This document shows, one piece after another, positions 47,639 through 56,180 of a stretch of 64,000 nt of DNA. Every line of letters starts with the position of its first letter. Positions within the stretch are counted from its first letter, which is position 1. A program made the position numbers and the translations under genes. Location: positions 1,612,001 through 1,676,000 of the forward strand of contig NZ_CP058334.1 in assembly GCF_013391085.1 (NCBI RefSeq). Reading direction: 5' to 3'. Origin of the DNA: Natronomonas halophila (GTDB lineage Archaea; Halobacteriota; Halobacteria; Halobacteriales; Haloarculaceae). Under the pieces are notes generated by a model that worked only from the letters and a program-made list of their open reading frames with translations, was not told where the DNA came from and ran no database searches.

Positions 47639-48703
47639 TCAGTAGTCGTATTTGGTCTCGTAGCCACGGGGGGTGACCATCCGGTCGTCCCAGACGTAGG
47701 TGTCCTCGTTGCCGACGATGATGGTCGTCGTCATGTCGATGATGTCCTCCTCGCCGAGTTCGGGGAGCGTGCCGAGGTCCGTGATATGCGTGGCCTCGTC
47801 GTCGCGGGAGGCGCCGTGGACGATGCCGACCGGTGTATCCTCGTCGCGGTGTTCCAGCAGGATTTCACAGCAGCGCTGGAAGTTCTCCCGGCGCTTGCGG
47901 CTCCAGGGGTTGTAGATGGCGACGGTGAACCCTTCGGGTGCGATGGCATGGAGGCGCGATTCGATTTCCTCCATCGGCGTCAGATGGTCCGACAACGACA
48001 CCGAGACTGTGTCGTTGACCAGCGGTGCGCCGAGACGCGCACCGCAGGACTGGGCGGCCGGGACGCCCGGTACGACCTCGAAGTCCACCGCTGAGGCGGT
48101 CTCGCCCTTGGATTCCAGAATCTCCAGGGCAAGGCCCGCCAGCGCGTAGACGTTCGGGTCGCCGGAGCCGACGATAGCGACGTCGTTGCCCGCCAGCGCG
48201 CGGTCGATGGCCTCTTCGGTCCGGGAGACCTCGCCGCACATCGGCGTCGAGTAGATGTCGTCGGCCTCGTCGGTAATCTCGTCGGGCACGAGGTCGATGT
48301 AGGTCGTGTAGCCGACGATGTGTTCCGCGTCGGCCAGCGCCTTCTTCGCGCGAGTGGTCATGCCCTCCGGCTGGCCGGGCCCGAGGCCGACCGCGATGAG
48401 GCGGCCGGGGTCGGCGTCGAAGTCGTCGACGGTGGCGCCGACTTCCTCCTCGTCGTCCGACGACGAGGCGCCGCACTTCGAGGAAGACGACGAGTCGCTG
48501 GAGGCTCCGCACTTGCTCTCGCTGGATTCGTCAGTCGTGCTGGCGCCGCACTTCGAACTGCTCGTGTCCGTGCTTGTTTCGGCCTCAGTTTTTGAAGCAC
48601 TCGCTCCGCATTTCGATTCCGTACTGGTATCGGAACTCGAAGCACCACACTTCGATTCCGTACTCGATGCCTCTGCCGTCTCCGTGGTGTTGTCCGTGCT
48701 CAT
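47639..48703 (-). CDS. cbiH: CbiH paralogue 2 (C17-methyltransferase) with a KCGAS-repeat N-terminal arm
   Basis: This 354-residue protein has two distinct parts. Residues 1-90 are a Ser/Thr/Asp-rich arm with five KCGAS units, Cys at 19, 32, 52, 65 and 77. From about 98 it is a SAM-dependent tetrapyrrole methylase with AVGLGPGQPEGMT, VGSGDPNVYALAG, VVPGVPAAQSCGARLGAP and VAIYNPWSRKRR, the CbiH/CobJ set for C17 methylation and ring contraction. A second CbiH lies next to it (48706-49596), so the pair may split the two reactions or act on different intermediates. The start ATG 48703 is the only one that includes the arm without running into the neighbour. Confidence 0.85.
   Translation of the reverse strand: MSTDNTTETAEASSTESKCGASSSDTSTESKCGASASKTEAETSTDTSSSKCGASTTDESSESKCGASSDSSSSSKCGASSSDDEEEVGATVDDFDADPGRLIAVGLGPGQPEGMTTRAKKALADAEHIVGYTTYIDLVPDEITDEADDIYSTPMCGEVSRTEEAIDRALAGNDVAIVGSGDPNVYALAGLALEILESKGETASAVDFEVVPGVPAAQSCGARLGAPLVNDTVSVSLSDHLTPMEEIESRLHAIAPEGFTVAIYNPWSRKRRENFQRCCEILLEHRDEDTPVGIVHGASRDDEATHITDLGTLPELGEEDIIDMTTTIIVGNEDTYVWDDRMVTPRGYETKYDY
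48464..48652 (-). repeat. Five KCGAS codon repeats in the cbiH2 arm
   Basis: Five copies of AAGTGCGG-type codons for K-C-G-A-S are spaced 12-20 residues apart. The copies nearest the start share a longer repeat (TACTGAATCGAAGTGTGGTG-like), so the arm grew by slippage or duplication within a coding frame. Confidence 0.75.
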
Positions 48704-48705
48704 GC

Positions 48706-49596
48706 TCAGAAGTCCTCCACCTCGCGGCCGCCGCGCGGCGTCACGAGGTACTCGCCGTGGTCGTTGCTCCACTCGTGGGATTCGTGGGTGCCGACCAGAA
48801 TCGAGGTGCCCATGCCCCCGACCTTCTCGTCGTGCTCGGTCGCCTCCCCGAGCGTCGTGATGGTGTGAGTCTCGTCCTCCAGATTGCGACCGGCCTCGCC
48901 GCGACCGGCGTCGTTGAAGATGCCGACGGGGACGTCGTCGGACCGCTCCTCGCGGATGACTTCGATGGCCTGCTCGTAGTCTCGCCAGCAGTTGTAGAGG
49001 ACGATGACGAAGCCAGAGATGGCGGCGGCCCGGAGCTTCTCCGCGATTTCGTCCCAGCCGCGCCACTTGTCCGAAAGCGAAACCGTACAGAAGTCGTTCG
49101 AGAGGGGTGCGCCGAGGTTCGCCGCGCCGCCCAGTGCTGCCGTCACGCCGGGGACGATTTCGATGGGGACGTCGTAGGCTTCCTCCTCCTCGGCCATCAG
49201 GAAGATGAGGTCGGATTTTCCGTAGACGTTCGGGTCGCCGCCCGAGACGTGGGCGACGTCCTCGCCGTTCCGGACGCGTTCGAAGGCCTCTCGGGCCAAC
49301 TCGATTTGCTGGCCCATTGACGACCGGACGATTTCCTGCTCGTCGCCGGTCGGGGTGGTTGCAACCCCGCCATCAGTTGCGGGCTCCGGCGGAAGTGTCC
49401 CGTCCTGTCGCAGGAACTCCTGATAGAGGTTCGAGGCGATTACGCAGTCCGCGGTCTGAATCACGTCGCGTGCGCGCTGGGTCATCGCATGCGGCAGGCC
49501 GGGGCCGATGCCGACGACGTAGAGCGTACCGTAATCCTCGGTATCGGCGTCGGTTTCGCCGCCGCTCGCGTGGCGCTCCGCTCCCCGCTCGCTCAT
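48706..49596 (-). CDS. cbiH: CbiH paralogue 1, precorrin-3B C17-methyltransferase
   Basis: This 296-residue tetrapyrrole methylase has VVGIGPGLPHAMT near residue 27, VSGGDPNVYGKSD near 116, IVPGVTAALGGAANLGAPLS near 147, and VIVLYNCWRD. It ends VTPRGGREVEDF, similar to the end of the other CbiH (MVTPRGYETKYDY). A Gly/Asp/Thr-rich insertion (GTLPPEPATDGGVATTPTGD) follows the first motif. It lacks the cysteine arm. A strong Shine-Dalgarno GGAGGT eight bases before its ATG indicates leadered translation inside the operon. Confidence 0.88.
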   Translation of the reverse strand: MSERGAERHASGGETDADTEDYGTLYVVGIGPGLPHAMTQRARDVIQTADCVIASNLYQEFLRQDGTLPPEPATDGGVATTPTGDEQEIVRSSMGQQIELAREAFERVRNGEDVAHVSGGDPNVYGKSDLIFLMAEEEEAYDVPIEIVPGVTAALGGAANLGAPLSNDFCTVSLSDKWRGWDEIAEKLRAAAISGFVIVLYNCWRDYEQAIEVIREERSDDVPVGIFNDAGRGEAGRNLEDETHTITTLGEATEHDEKVGGMGTSILVGTHESHEWSNDHGEYLVTPRGGREVEDF

Positions 49597-49627
49597 TCCG
49601 AGACCTCCCGTTGGTCGGTCTCGCCGC

Positions 49628-50608
49628 TCATTTTCCCACCGCCACGGTCACGGCCTCGTCGAACCGCTCTTTCTCACGCACCAGTTCGTGTTCGCGTCCG
49701 CCAGCAATAGCGGAGGCTTCCGCGATTCCGGGCCACCCGATGAGTTCCTTCGCCCGCGAGGGGGTCGGGCCCTCGTGGTCCAGCAGGGTGTCCTTCTCGA
49801 AGTGGACGACTCCGGCGCCGATTTCTTGGGCAGCCTCTACGAGGCCCTCCTCGCCCTCCTTGCGGGTCGCCGTAGCGACGAACTCAACGTCCGAAAAGTC
49901 GAGGTCGAGGTCCTTCAGCGCGGCCTCCCAGGCGTTGAGGACCTGCTCTTTCTTGACGCCGTCGACGGTGCCGGTCCCGAGGACGACCCCCTCATCGTTG
50001 CGCTTCATGACGGTCACGTCGTCGCCCACGAGAACCGCGCGTGGGCCGTCGAGGCGTTCGACCGCGTCGATTTCGTCGTTGAGGACGGCAAGGTTCGTCG
50101 CGACGGTCGAATCGCCGTTGACGACGTGGGCATCGAGGGCTTTGGCCTTCGATTCGATGCCCTGCTTGCCGGCGGCCTCGCTGGCGGTCGTCATCGCCGG
50201 GACGGCACCCATCCGCGAGAGGTCGTGGGCGACCTGGTTCGCACCGTGGTGGCCGCCCGTGATTGGGATGGCCCAGGTGAGTTCCTCGTCGACGACGACG
50301 ATGGCGGGGTCGTCCCACTTGTCGTCGAGCAATGGGGCGGTTTTCCGCATCGCGATGCCGGAGGCCATCAGGCCGACGAAGCAGTCGTACTCGCCCCAGT
50401 GTTCGGCGAAGACGTCGCCGTGGTACTCGATGATGTCGATGGCCTCGTAGTCGTCAGCCAGTTCGTCTTTGATGTCCTCGGCGACGGGCAGTTTCCGCTC
50501 GAAACTGATGATGGCGATTTCTTCTGCGACTTCGCCATCGGAGTCAGGTGTCGAGCAATGTCCGCCGCCGCTATCGCTCGTGTCGGTGTCGTTGCTGTCG
50601 GTGCTCAT
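49628..50608 (-). CDS. cbiG: Cobalt-precorrin-5A hydrolase CbiG
   Basis: This 326-residue enzyme opens the delta-lactone after ring contraction, releasing acetaldehyde; it is specific to the anaerobic pathway. The N-terminal domain contains LMASGIAMRKTAPLLDDKW and the family block ITGGHHGANQVA near residue 122; the C-terminal domain has VLGTGTVDGVKKEQVLNAWE. A Ser/Thr/Asp-rich N terminus with Cys and His (SGGGHCSTPDSDG) precedes the fold. ATG 50608 is chosen two bases from the cbiF stop. Confidence 0.88.
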   Translation of the reverse strand: MSTDSNDTDTSDSGGGHCSTPDSDGEVAEEIAIISFERKLPVAEDIKDELADDYEAIDIIEYHGDVFAEHWGEYDCFVGLMASGIAMRKTAPLLDDKWDDPAIVVVDEELTWAIPITGGHHGANQVAHDLSRMGAVPAMTTASEAAGKQGIESKAKALDAHVVNGDSTVATNLAVLNDEIDAVERLDGPRAVLVGDDVTVMKRNDEGVVLGTGTVDGVKKEQVLNAWEAALKDLDLDFSDVEFVATATRKEGEEGLVEAAQEIGAGVVHFEKDTLLDHEGPTPSRAKELIGWPGIAEASAIAGGREHELVREKERFDEAVTVAVGK

Positions 50609-50609
50609 G

Positions 50610-51485
50610 TTAATCGTCACTTTCCGCAGTATTTCCGCCACGATTCGCCCAGCCGTCGTACAGGTAGGAGCGCTCGTAGCCGGCGCCCGCGGCCGCGTCG
50701 CCGATGAGGACTAGGGCGGAGGCACGGTAGCCCGCGTCCGCCAGTTTCTCGCCGATATCAGCCACCGTGCCCTCGATGACGTCCTCGTCGGGCCACGAGG
50801 CGTGATAGACCACCGTAACGGGCGTTTCGGGGTCGGCGCCTGCCTCCAGCAGGCGGTCCATCGTGTCGCTCACGGCGTGGGTGCCGAGATAGATACAGGT
50901 CGTCACGTCGCCCATCTCGACGAAGTCGGCGATATGGTCGTCCTCCGGGTCAAGGGTCTTGCCCTGCGGCCGGGTGAAAGCGACGTGGTTCGCCGTCTCG
51001 TTGAGCGTCAACTGCGTCCGCAGGGTCGCACTCGCCGCGAACGCGGAGGTAACGCCCGGTACGATGTAGGTCGGCACGTCCTCGTGTTCCAGCGCGTCCA
51101 TCTGCTCTAAGGCGGCGCCGTAGATGGCTGGGTCACCCGAGTGCAGTCGGATGACCTCGCGACCCTCGTCGTAGGCGTCCCGCATCAGGGGGATCAGCTC
51201 TTCGAGGTCCTTGCCGACCGAGTTCACGAGTTCCGCGTGGTCGCAGTAGGCGTCCAGCAGTTCGCTGTTGACCAGCGACCCGGCGTGGACCACGAGGTCC
51301 GCCGATTCCAGCGCCTCCTTGCCGGCGACGGTCAGCAGGCGAGGGTCCCCCGGCCCGGCGCCGATGAAGGGGATACCCTCCTGTTCGTCGCTCGCCGTGT
51401 GTTCGTAGACGCGCTCGTCGCGCTCGTGAGCGTGTTTCTCGCGCTGTGCGTCGATGGCCGTCTGCGGGTCGGTCTCGTCAGTCAT
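50610..51485 (-). CDS. cbiF: Cobalt-precorrin-4 C11-methyltransferase CbiF
   Basis: This 291-residue SAM-dependent methylase shows PFIGAGPGDPRLLTVAG near residue 40, VIRLHSGDPAIYGA near 112, VPGVTSAFAASATL near 140, and LTRPQGKT-like FTRPQGKTLDP near 169, which is diagnostic of CbiF/CobM. A 35-residue charged extension precedes the fold. Its ATG 51485 overlaps the cbiL stop, and it ends two bases before the cbiG start. Confidence 0.9.
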   Translation of the reverse strand: MTDETDPQTAIDAQREKHAHERDERVYEHTASDEQEGIPFIGAGPGDPRLLTVAGKEALESADLVVHAGSLVNSELLDAYCDHAELVNSVGKDLEELIPLMRDAYDEGREVIRLHSGDPAIYGAALEQMDALEHEDVPTYIVPGVTSAFAASATLRTQLTLNETANHVAFTRPQGKTLDPEDDHIADFVEMGDVTTCIYLGTHAVSDTMDRLLEAGADPETPVTVVYHASWPDEDVIEGTVADIGEKLADAGYRASALVLIGDAAAGAGYERSYLYDGWANRGGNTAESDD

Positions 51486-52242
51486 CGTAAATCTCGTCTC
51501 CAACGGATTCCGCGGTGGCGAGTTCTTCGCTCACGACACCGCCATCAACCGTCGTCTCCGTCCCGAACGCGGCCGTCGCCGGCGTCTCGCCGGTGCCCGG
51601 TTTCTCGGCGTAGGCGACGGTGTAGTAGTCCCGCTCGGTCAGTTCCTTGGGGTCGTCGGTGACGATGGACTCGTGGTTTTCCATGAACAGTCGGCGGCCG
51701 TAGGTCACGCTATAGCCCGCCTCGACCAGTCCCTCGTGGGTCGCGGGCACGTCGGTCACCTTGAACAGGACCATCCGGTCGGGACCGGTCGGCGACGCGC
51801 CGTTGTCGGCCTCCCGAAGGGCGAGTTCCGAGCCGGCGGTAATCTCGACGTCCAGCGCCGTCGCGAAAGCGGTCACCGTCGAGACGCCAGGGACGATTTC
51901 GAGGTCGACCTCCAGGTGGAACCGGTCCAGCGTCCGGCGCAGGTGGCCGAACGTCGAGTAGACGTTCGGGTCGCCCAGCGTGACGAAGGCGGCCGTTCCG
52001 TCTTTTGCGACGGGTGCGACCTCCGCGGCGGCCTCCTTCCATGCTTTCCGCAACTTCTCCTCGTCGCGGGTCATCGGGAAATCGAGGTCGCCCAACTGCT
52101 CGTCGTCGACGTATTCGGTGGCGACGGCCCGCGAGAGGCGGCCGGGGGTGTACACCTCGTCGGCGTCCTCCAGAATCCCCCGGCCGCGAACCGTAATCAG
52201 CCCGGCGTCACCGGGGCCCAATCCGACGCCGTAGAGCGTCAT
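51478..52242 (-). CDS. cbiL: Cobalt-precorrin-2 C20-methyltransferase CbiL
   Basis: This 254-residue methylase acts first in the corrin-specific branch. The N-terminal LYGVGLGPGDAGLITVRG, FVTLGDPNVYSTFGHL near residue 85 and VPGVSTVTAFATALDVEI near 119 identify it. It carries a slightly longer C terminus than bacterial forms, with acidic residues. It overlaps cbiF at its 3' end and cbiT at its 5' end, showing tight coupling. Confidence 0.9.
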   Translation of the reverse strand: MTLYGVGLGPGDAGLITVRGRGILEDADEVYTPGRLSRAVATEYVDDEQLGDLDFPMTRDEEKLRKAWKEAAAEVAPVAKDGTAAFVTLGDPNVYSTFGHLRRTLDRFHLEVDLEIVPGVSTVTAFATALDVEITAGSELALREADNGASPTGPDRMVLFKVTDVPATHEGLVEAGYSVTYGRRLFMENHESIVTDDPKELTERDYYTVAYAEKPGTGETPATAAFGTETTVDGGVVSEELATAESVGDEIYDD

Positions 52243-52778
52243 GCGGCCCCTCCGACGATGACGTAGACCGGGTTGTTCGAGTCGAAACTCGTCGCACCGG
52301 CGAGTTCGTAGCCCGTCGAGACCTGGACCTGGACGATTTCCTCGAAGAGGTCACGCTCGCGGAACGCTCGGACGGCGTCGCCGGCGACTTCCAGCCGCGA
52401 GACGTTCATCACGACCCGGCCGATGCCGTTCTCGGCGGCGAAATCCAGAACGTCCTCGTAGTTCCGCGACCCGCCGAGAAAGAGCGCGTCGGCGTCCTCG
52501 GGCAGGCCCTCGGGGGCTTCGCTTTCGACCAGCGTCGCGTTCTCGACGTCGTTGGCCGCGAGGTTCTTCTCGGTCGTCTCCAGCCGGTTCGGCTTCCGCT
52601 CGATGGCCGTCACGCGGCCGGCCCGGCGGGCGGCCTCGACCGTGACCGCGCCCGTACAGGAGCCGACCTCGGCGAAGTGGTCGTCGTCGTCCAGATTCAG
52701 CTTCCCGAGCGTTACCGACCGGACCTCGGGTTTCGTCGGCCCGGCCTTCGCGTTGTGTGGAAGCGCTATGCGTGCCAT
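52239..52778 (-). CDS. cbiT: Cobalt-precorrin-6B C15-methyltransferase (decarboxylating) CbiT
   Basis: This 179-residue Rossmann-fold SAM methyltransferase has the N-terminal block TKPEVRSVTLGKLNLDDDDHFAEVGSCTGAVTVEAAR with the SAM loop, ERKPNRLETTEKNL, and ALFLGGSRNYEDVLD. It methylates C-15 and decarboxylates the C-12 acetate, complementing CbiE in locus A. It is the first gene of the eleven-gene minus-strand operon. ATG 52778 (MARIALPHNAKAG) is chosen; a GTG nine codons upstream lies in the control region. Confidence 0.88.
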   Translation of the reverse strand: MARIALPHNAKAGPTKPEVRSVTLGKLNLDDDDHFAEVGSCTGAVTVEAARRAGRVTAIERKPNRLETTEKNLAANDVENATLVESEAPEGLPEDADALFLGGSRNYEDVLDFAAENGIGRVVMNVSRLEVAGDAVRAFRERDLFEEIVQVQVSTGYELAGATSFDSNNPVYVIVGGAA

Positions 52779-52805
52779 GGGGCCTACAACTACACCAGTG
52801 CACAA

Positions 52806-52821
52806 AACAATTTTGATTGTT
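52806..52821 (-). promoter_or_regulatory. Palindrome in the control region of the cobalamin operon
   Basis: AACAAT-TTTG-ATTGTT is a perfect 6-bp inverted repeat 28 bases before the cbiT ATG in an AT-rich interval (52800-52925). Its position over the likely promoter suggests an operator. No cobalamin riboswitch structure was recognised. Confidence 0.45.
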
Positions 52822-52958
52822 CTAAGGAAAGTTCAGTTTACAAGTCTGAATTTCTGGTTGTTAATTTTTAAGCCCTCGTGCCGACAGGTCGATATAGTTG
52901 GATATCTAATACTATCTTAGGCCGAAGAACGTTGTGTTACCTTGGCGTATCAATCAGT

Positions 52959-53108
52959 ATGTCGACACAGGAACGATCCCAGCACGTCCGTGTCGTCTGT
53001 GGGGACTGCTACTACTCCGAAACCGTCGAAAAGGAGGGCCAGACACCCGCGGAGAAGATAATCGAACACGGCCGGGAGACGGGCCACAAACTCACCATCG
53101 AGCAGTAA
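52959..53108 (+). CDS. Small CxxC protein, 49 residues
   Basis: This 49-residue protein reads VVCGDCYYSETVEKEGQTPA then EKIIEHGRETGHKLTIEQ. It has one CxxC pair (Cys15, Cys18) and two histidines in a HGRETGH spacing, which together could form one zinc site, like a short C2H2 finger. It looks like a small haloarchaeal family of unknown function. It is divergent from the cobalamin operon and convergent with uvrC, five bases from its stop. Confidence 0.7.
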   Translation: MSTQERSQHVRVVCGDCYYSETVEKEGQTPAEKIIEHGRETGHKLTIEQ

Positions 53109-53113
53109 TCTGT

Positions 53114-54844
53114 TTATAAGGCTCGCTCGATGGCGTCGGCCGTCGCCTCGCCGACACCCTCGACGCCGGCCAGTTCCTCGCGGGAGGCCGCCCGGACGCC
53201 GTCGACGCTCCCGAACCGCCGGAGGAGCCGTTTTCTCAATTCGGGGCCGACCCCCGAGACGTCGTCCAGCGGCGTCGACACCTCGTCGCGAAGCGTCTGG
53301 TGATACTGGACGGCGAAGCGATGTGATTCGTCGCGCACGCGTTGGAGGAGATGCAACGCCGGGTCGTCCTCGTCCCAATCGTGAACTCCCCCCGGCGTAA
53401 TCACCAACTCCTCGTCCTTCGCCAGCGCGATGGCGGGTACGTCCCACCCGACCTCCGAGAGCGCGTCGCGGGCGGCGCCCAACTGTCCCTCGCCACCGTC
53501 GATGAGCAGCAGGTCGGGGTCCGGCCGGTCGTCCCGCCCTTCGACGGCCCGGAGCGCGCGCCAGCGGACGAGTTCGCGCATGTTGGCGTAGTCGTCGTTC
53601 GTCTCGTCGAGTTTCTTCCGCCGGTAGTCGCTCTTTTCGGGCGAGCCGTCGACGAAGGCGACGTTGCTCCCGACGACGGCCTTGCCCTGTGCGTGGCTCA
53701 CGTCGAAGCCCTCGATGCGCTCGGGGCGGTCGATACGGAGTTTCCGCCCGAGCGCGGTGACGCCGTCGGCCTCGCCGGCCTTCCGGCGGGCGTTCTTAAG
53801 CGCGAGGTCGATCAGCGTCGCCTCGCGGCCGGTGCCGGGCACCCGGACGGCGACGCCTTCGGCTTCCAGCCACCGGGTGACTTCCTCGTCGCCGTGGCGT
53901 TCGGGCAACAGCAGCGCGTCGGGTAGCGTTCGGTCAGCGTAGAACTGCGGGATGAACGCCGCCAGCACGCTCGCGACGCGGTCCTCGCCCTCCGGGGCGT
54001 CGACGCGGTGGCGCTCCCGGTCGACCAGTTTCCCGTCCTCGCTGTGGAGGCGTGCGACGGTCGCGGAATCGCCCTCGACGGCCACGCCGAGGACGTCGAC
54101 GCGGTCCTCCTCGCGATTGACGACGGCCTCGCCGCCGCCCTCGTGGAAGGATTCGACGGCGTCGAGCCTATCGCGGAGCGAGGCGGCGCGCTCGAAGGCC
54201 TGCTCCTGTGCGGCGGTTTCCATCTCCCGTCGGAGCGGTTCGGCCAGCGCGCCCGTCTCGCCCTCGAAAAAGCGGACGACCGATTCGACGTCTTCGAGAT
54301 AGGCGTCTCGGCCGATTTCGTCGGTGCAGGGCGCGGTACACAGCCCCATCTCGTAGTCGAGGCAGGGTCGGTCGCGATTGGCGTATTTGTGGTCCGAACA
54401 GCCCCGGATGCCGTAGGTCTCGCGGAGGGCCTTGACCACCGTCTCGACCCGGCCCTTGTTCGTGAAGGGGCCGAACACCGTCGACCCGTCCTCGGGGTCG
54501 CGGGTCACCTCGATGCGCGGGAACTCGTGGTCGGTCAACTGGACGAGCGGATAGGATTTGTCGTCCTTCAGGCGGACGTTGTACCGTGGCTGGTGGCGCT
54601 TGATGAGGTTGGCCTCCAGCAACAGGGCCTGCGTCTCGGTATCGGTGACGGCGAAATCGACGCGTTCGGCGCGGTCGACCATCTTCCGGATGCGCTCGCC
54701 CCGAGGGTCGGCATACGAGCGGACCCGGTCCCGCAAATCGACGGCCTTGCCCACGTACAGCACCGTCTCGCCGGCCTCGAACTGGTAGACGCCCGGCTCT
54801 TTGGGCAGGTCGTTCGCGCGTTCGCGGACCGCCGCGCCGTCCAT
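53114..54844 (-). CDS. uvrC: Excinuclease ABC subunit C
   Basis: This 576-residue subunit makes both incisions in nucleotide-excision repair. Domains in order are an N-terminal GIY-YIG nuclease ([24 protein letters not shown]), a cysteine cluster [25 protein letters not shown] that can bind an Fe-S cluster, a UVR helix pair near residues 200-235 ([17 protein letters not shown]), an RNase-H-like nuclease near 380-480 ([11 protein letters not shown] and [11 protein letters not shown]), and a C-terminal helix-hairpin-helix pair ([20 protein letters not shown] and [15 protein letters not shown]). No domain is missing. UvrA and UvrB are outside the window. Confidence 0.95.
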   Translation of the reverse strand: MDGAAVRERANDLPKEPGVYQFEAGETVLYVGKAVDLRDRVRSYADPRGERIRKMVDRAERVDFAVTDTETQALLLEANLIKRHQPRYNVRLKDDKSYPLVQLTDHEFPRIEVTRDPEDGSTVFGPFTNKGRVETVVKALRETYGIRGCSDHKYANRDRPCLDYEMGLCTAPCTDEIGRDAYLEDVESVVRFFEGETGALAEPLRREMETAAQEQAFERAASLRDRLDAVESFHEGGGEAVVNREEDRVDVLGVAVEGDSATVARLHSEDGKLVDRERHRVDAPEGEDRVASVLAAFIPQFYADRTLPDALLLPERHGDEEVTRWLEAEGVAVRVPGTGREATLIDLALKNARRKAGEADGVTALGRKLRIDRPERIEGFDVSHAQGKAVVGSNVAFVDGSPEKSDYRRKKLDETNDDYANMRELVRWRALRAVEGRDDRPDPDLLLIDGGEGQLGAARDALSEVGWDVPAIALAKDEELVITPGGVHDWDEDDPALHLLQRVRDESHRFAVQYHQTLRDEVSTPLDDVSGVGPELRKRLLRRFGSVDGVRAASREELAGVEGVGEATADAIERAL

Positions 54845-54943
54845 GGTTGCTTGTCCCGGATTAGTCGCGCGGGCGTATCAGCGTGACGCGTTCGGAGCAA
54901 TGGGAGCGGCACGTACAAACCGTGGCCGCCACTACGACCGCCA

Positions 54944-55207
54944 ATGACTGATTCCGAGCGGCTCTGGCTGGTCGAGCGCACCTACACCGACCGCGACCTC
55001 GTGGTGCTCATCTACGCGACGCCCGACGGCACCAAACAACTCCGGAAGGAACTGGCATCGACGATGCTCCAGCGGACGACGGTGACGGCGGCCATCGAAG
55101 CGGACCCCGAGGACCTCGACCCTGTCGACGACGAGGAAACCCGCGACCGCTACGCCACCGAAGTCGAGCGCGTCCGGGCGGACCACGCCCCCGACGACCC
55201 GATCTGA
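54944..55207 (+). CDS. Conserved hypothetical protein, 87 residues
   Basis: This 87-residue soluble protein begins with a strand-rich half (RLWLVERTYTDRDLVVLIYATPDG) and ends in an acidic helical half (EADPEDLDPVDDEETRDRYATEVERVRADHA). The first half has a ferredoxin-like strand pattern but no known motif. It lies in the uvrC/ABC-transporter interval with its own start 99 bases from the uvrC ATG. Function is unknown. Confidence 0.65.
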   Translation: MTDSERLWLVERTYTDRDLVVLIYATPDGTKQLRKELASTMLQRTTVTAAIEADPEDLDPVDDEETRDRYATEVERVRADHAPDDPI

Positions 55208-55271
55208 AGGGCTACCACGCCGCATGAAAGCCTCAAGGCCTATAATCCGCCGGTAAGAAGCCGGGGATGAG

Positions 55272-56180
55272 ATGACCGCTATCGAGTTGTCTGGGGTGCA
55301 GAAGTCGTTCGGCGACGTACAGGCACTCCGTGGTGTCGACCTCGAAGTCGATGACGGAGAGATATTCGGCTTCCTCGGCCCCAACGGCGCCGGGAAGTCG
55401 ACGACCATCAACATCCTGCTGGACTTCGTCCGCCCCGACGCGGGCGAGGTGCGCGTGCTCGGCCACGATGCCGGCGACGAGAGCGTCGCGATTCGAGAGC
55501 AGACCGGCGTCCTCCCGGAGGGCTTCGACCTCTACGACCGCCTGACGGCCCGCGAACACCTCGAGTTCGCCATCGACTCGAAGGAGGCCGACGACGACCC
55601 CTACCCACTGCTGGAACAGGTCGGCCTCGAGGACGCCGCCGACCGGAAGGCGGAGGGCTTCTCGACGGGGATGCGCCAGCGGCTCGCGCTGGCGATGGCG
55701 CTGGTCGGCGACCCCGACCTGCTCATCCTCGACGAACCGACTTCGGGACTGGACCCCAACGGCGCCCGACGGCTCCGCGAAATCGTCGAGGAACAGGCCG
55801 CAAGCGGCACGACGGTCTTCTTCTCCAGCCACATCCTCGGGCAGGTCGAGGCGGTCTGTGACCGCGTCGGCATCATCCGCGCCGGCGAAGTCGTCGCCGT
55901 CGACACCATCGAGGGGCTCCGCGAGAACGTCTCGGACGGCACCACCCTCGTCGTCGAAGTCGACGCGGTACCGGACGGCGCCGTCCACCGCGTGAAATCC
56001 CTCGACGGCGTCTCCGACGTTGCCATCGACGGCACGCGTCTCCGGGTCACCTGTGACAGCAGCGTCAAGACCGACGTGGTCGCCGAACTCGAAGACGCCG
56101 GCGCCGACGTGCTGGACTTCTCGACGGAGGAAGCGTCGCTGGAGGAACTCTTCGCGGCCTACACGGAGGGGCAAGCATGA
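55272..56180 (+). CDS. ABC transporter ATP-binding protein
   Basis: This 302-residue ATPase subunit has Walker A GPNGAGKSTT at residues 36-45, a Q-loop (REQTGVLPEGFDLYDRLTAREH), the signature FSTGMRQRLALAM, Walker B LLILDEPTSGLDPNG and a switch histidine in FFSSHILGQ. The C-terminal 90 residues are a DrrA/NosF-like extension. A CCTATAAT box about 27-34 bases upstream gives a leaderless start at ATG 55272. It overlaps the permease gene by four bases. The pair fits a drug- or copper-type (NosFY-like) exporter with unknown substrate. Confidence 0.9.
   Translation: MTAIELSGVQKSFGDVQALRGVDLEVDDGEIFGFLGPNGAGKSTTINILLDFVRPDAGEVRVLGHDAGDESVAIREQTGVLPEGFDLYDRLTAREHLEFAIDSKEADDDPYPLLEQVGLEDAADRKAEGFSTGMRQRLALAMALVGDPDLLILDEPTSGLDPNGARRLREIVEEQAASGTTVFFSSHILGQVEAVCDRVGIIRAGEVVAVDTIEGLRENVSDGTTLVVEVDAVPDGAVHRVKSLDGVSDVAIDGTRLRVTCDSSVKTDVVAELEDAGADVLDFSTEEASLEELFAAYTEGQA

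Noticed and set aside
48464-48652. Short spaced repeats that could look like a CRISPR array
   Set aside because: The units are codon repeats (KCGAS) in an open frame, only 12-20 residues apart and imperfect, with no leader or cas genes.
49594-49632. A 12-codon frame (MSGETDQREVSE) coupled to both cbiG and cbiH1 by ATGA overlaps
   Set aside because: The stretch contains the GGAGGT Shine-Dalgarno site of cbiH1, which explains it; too short to claim as a gene.
52779-52958. Cobalamin riboswitch before cbiT
   Set aside because: No B12-box or conserved aptamer core is visible and such riboswitches are not established in haloarchaea.
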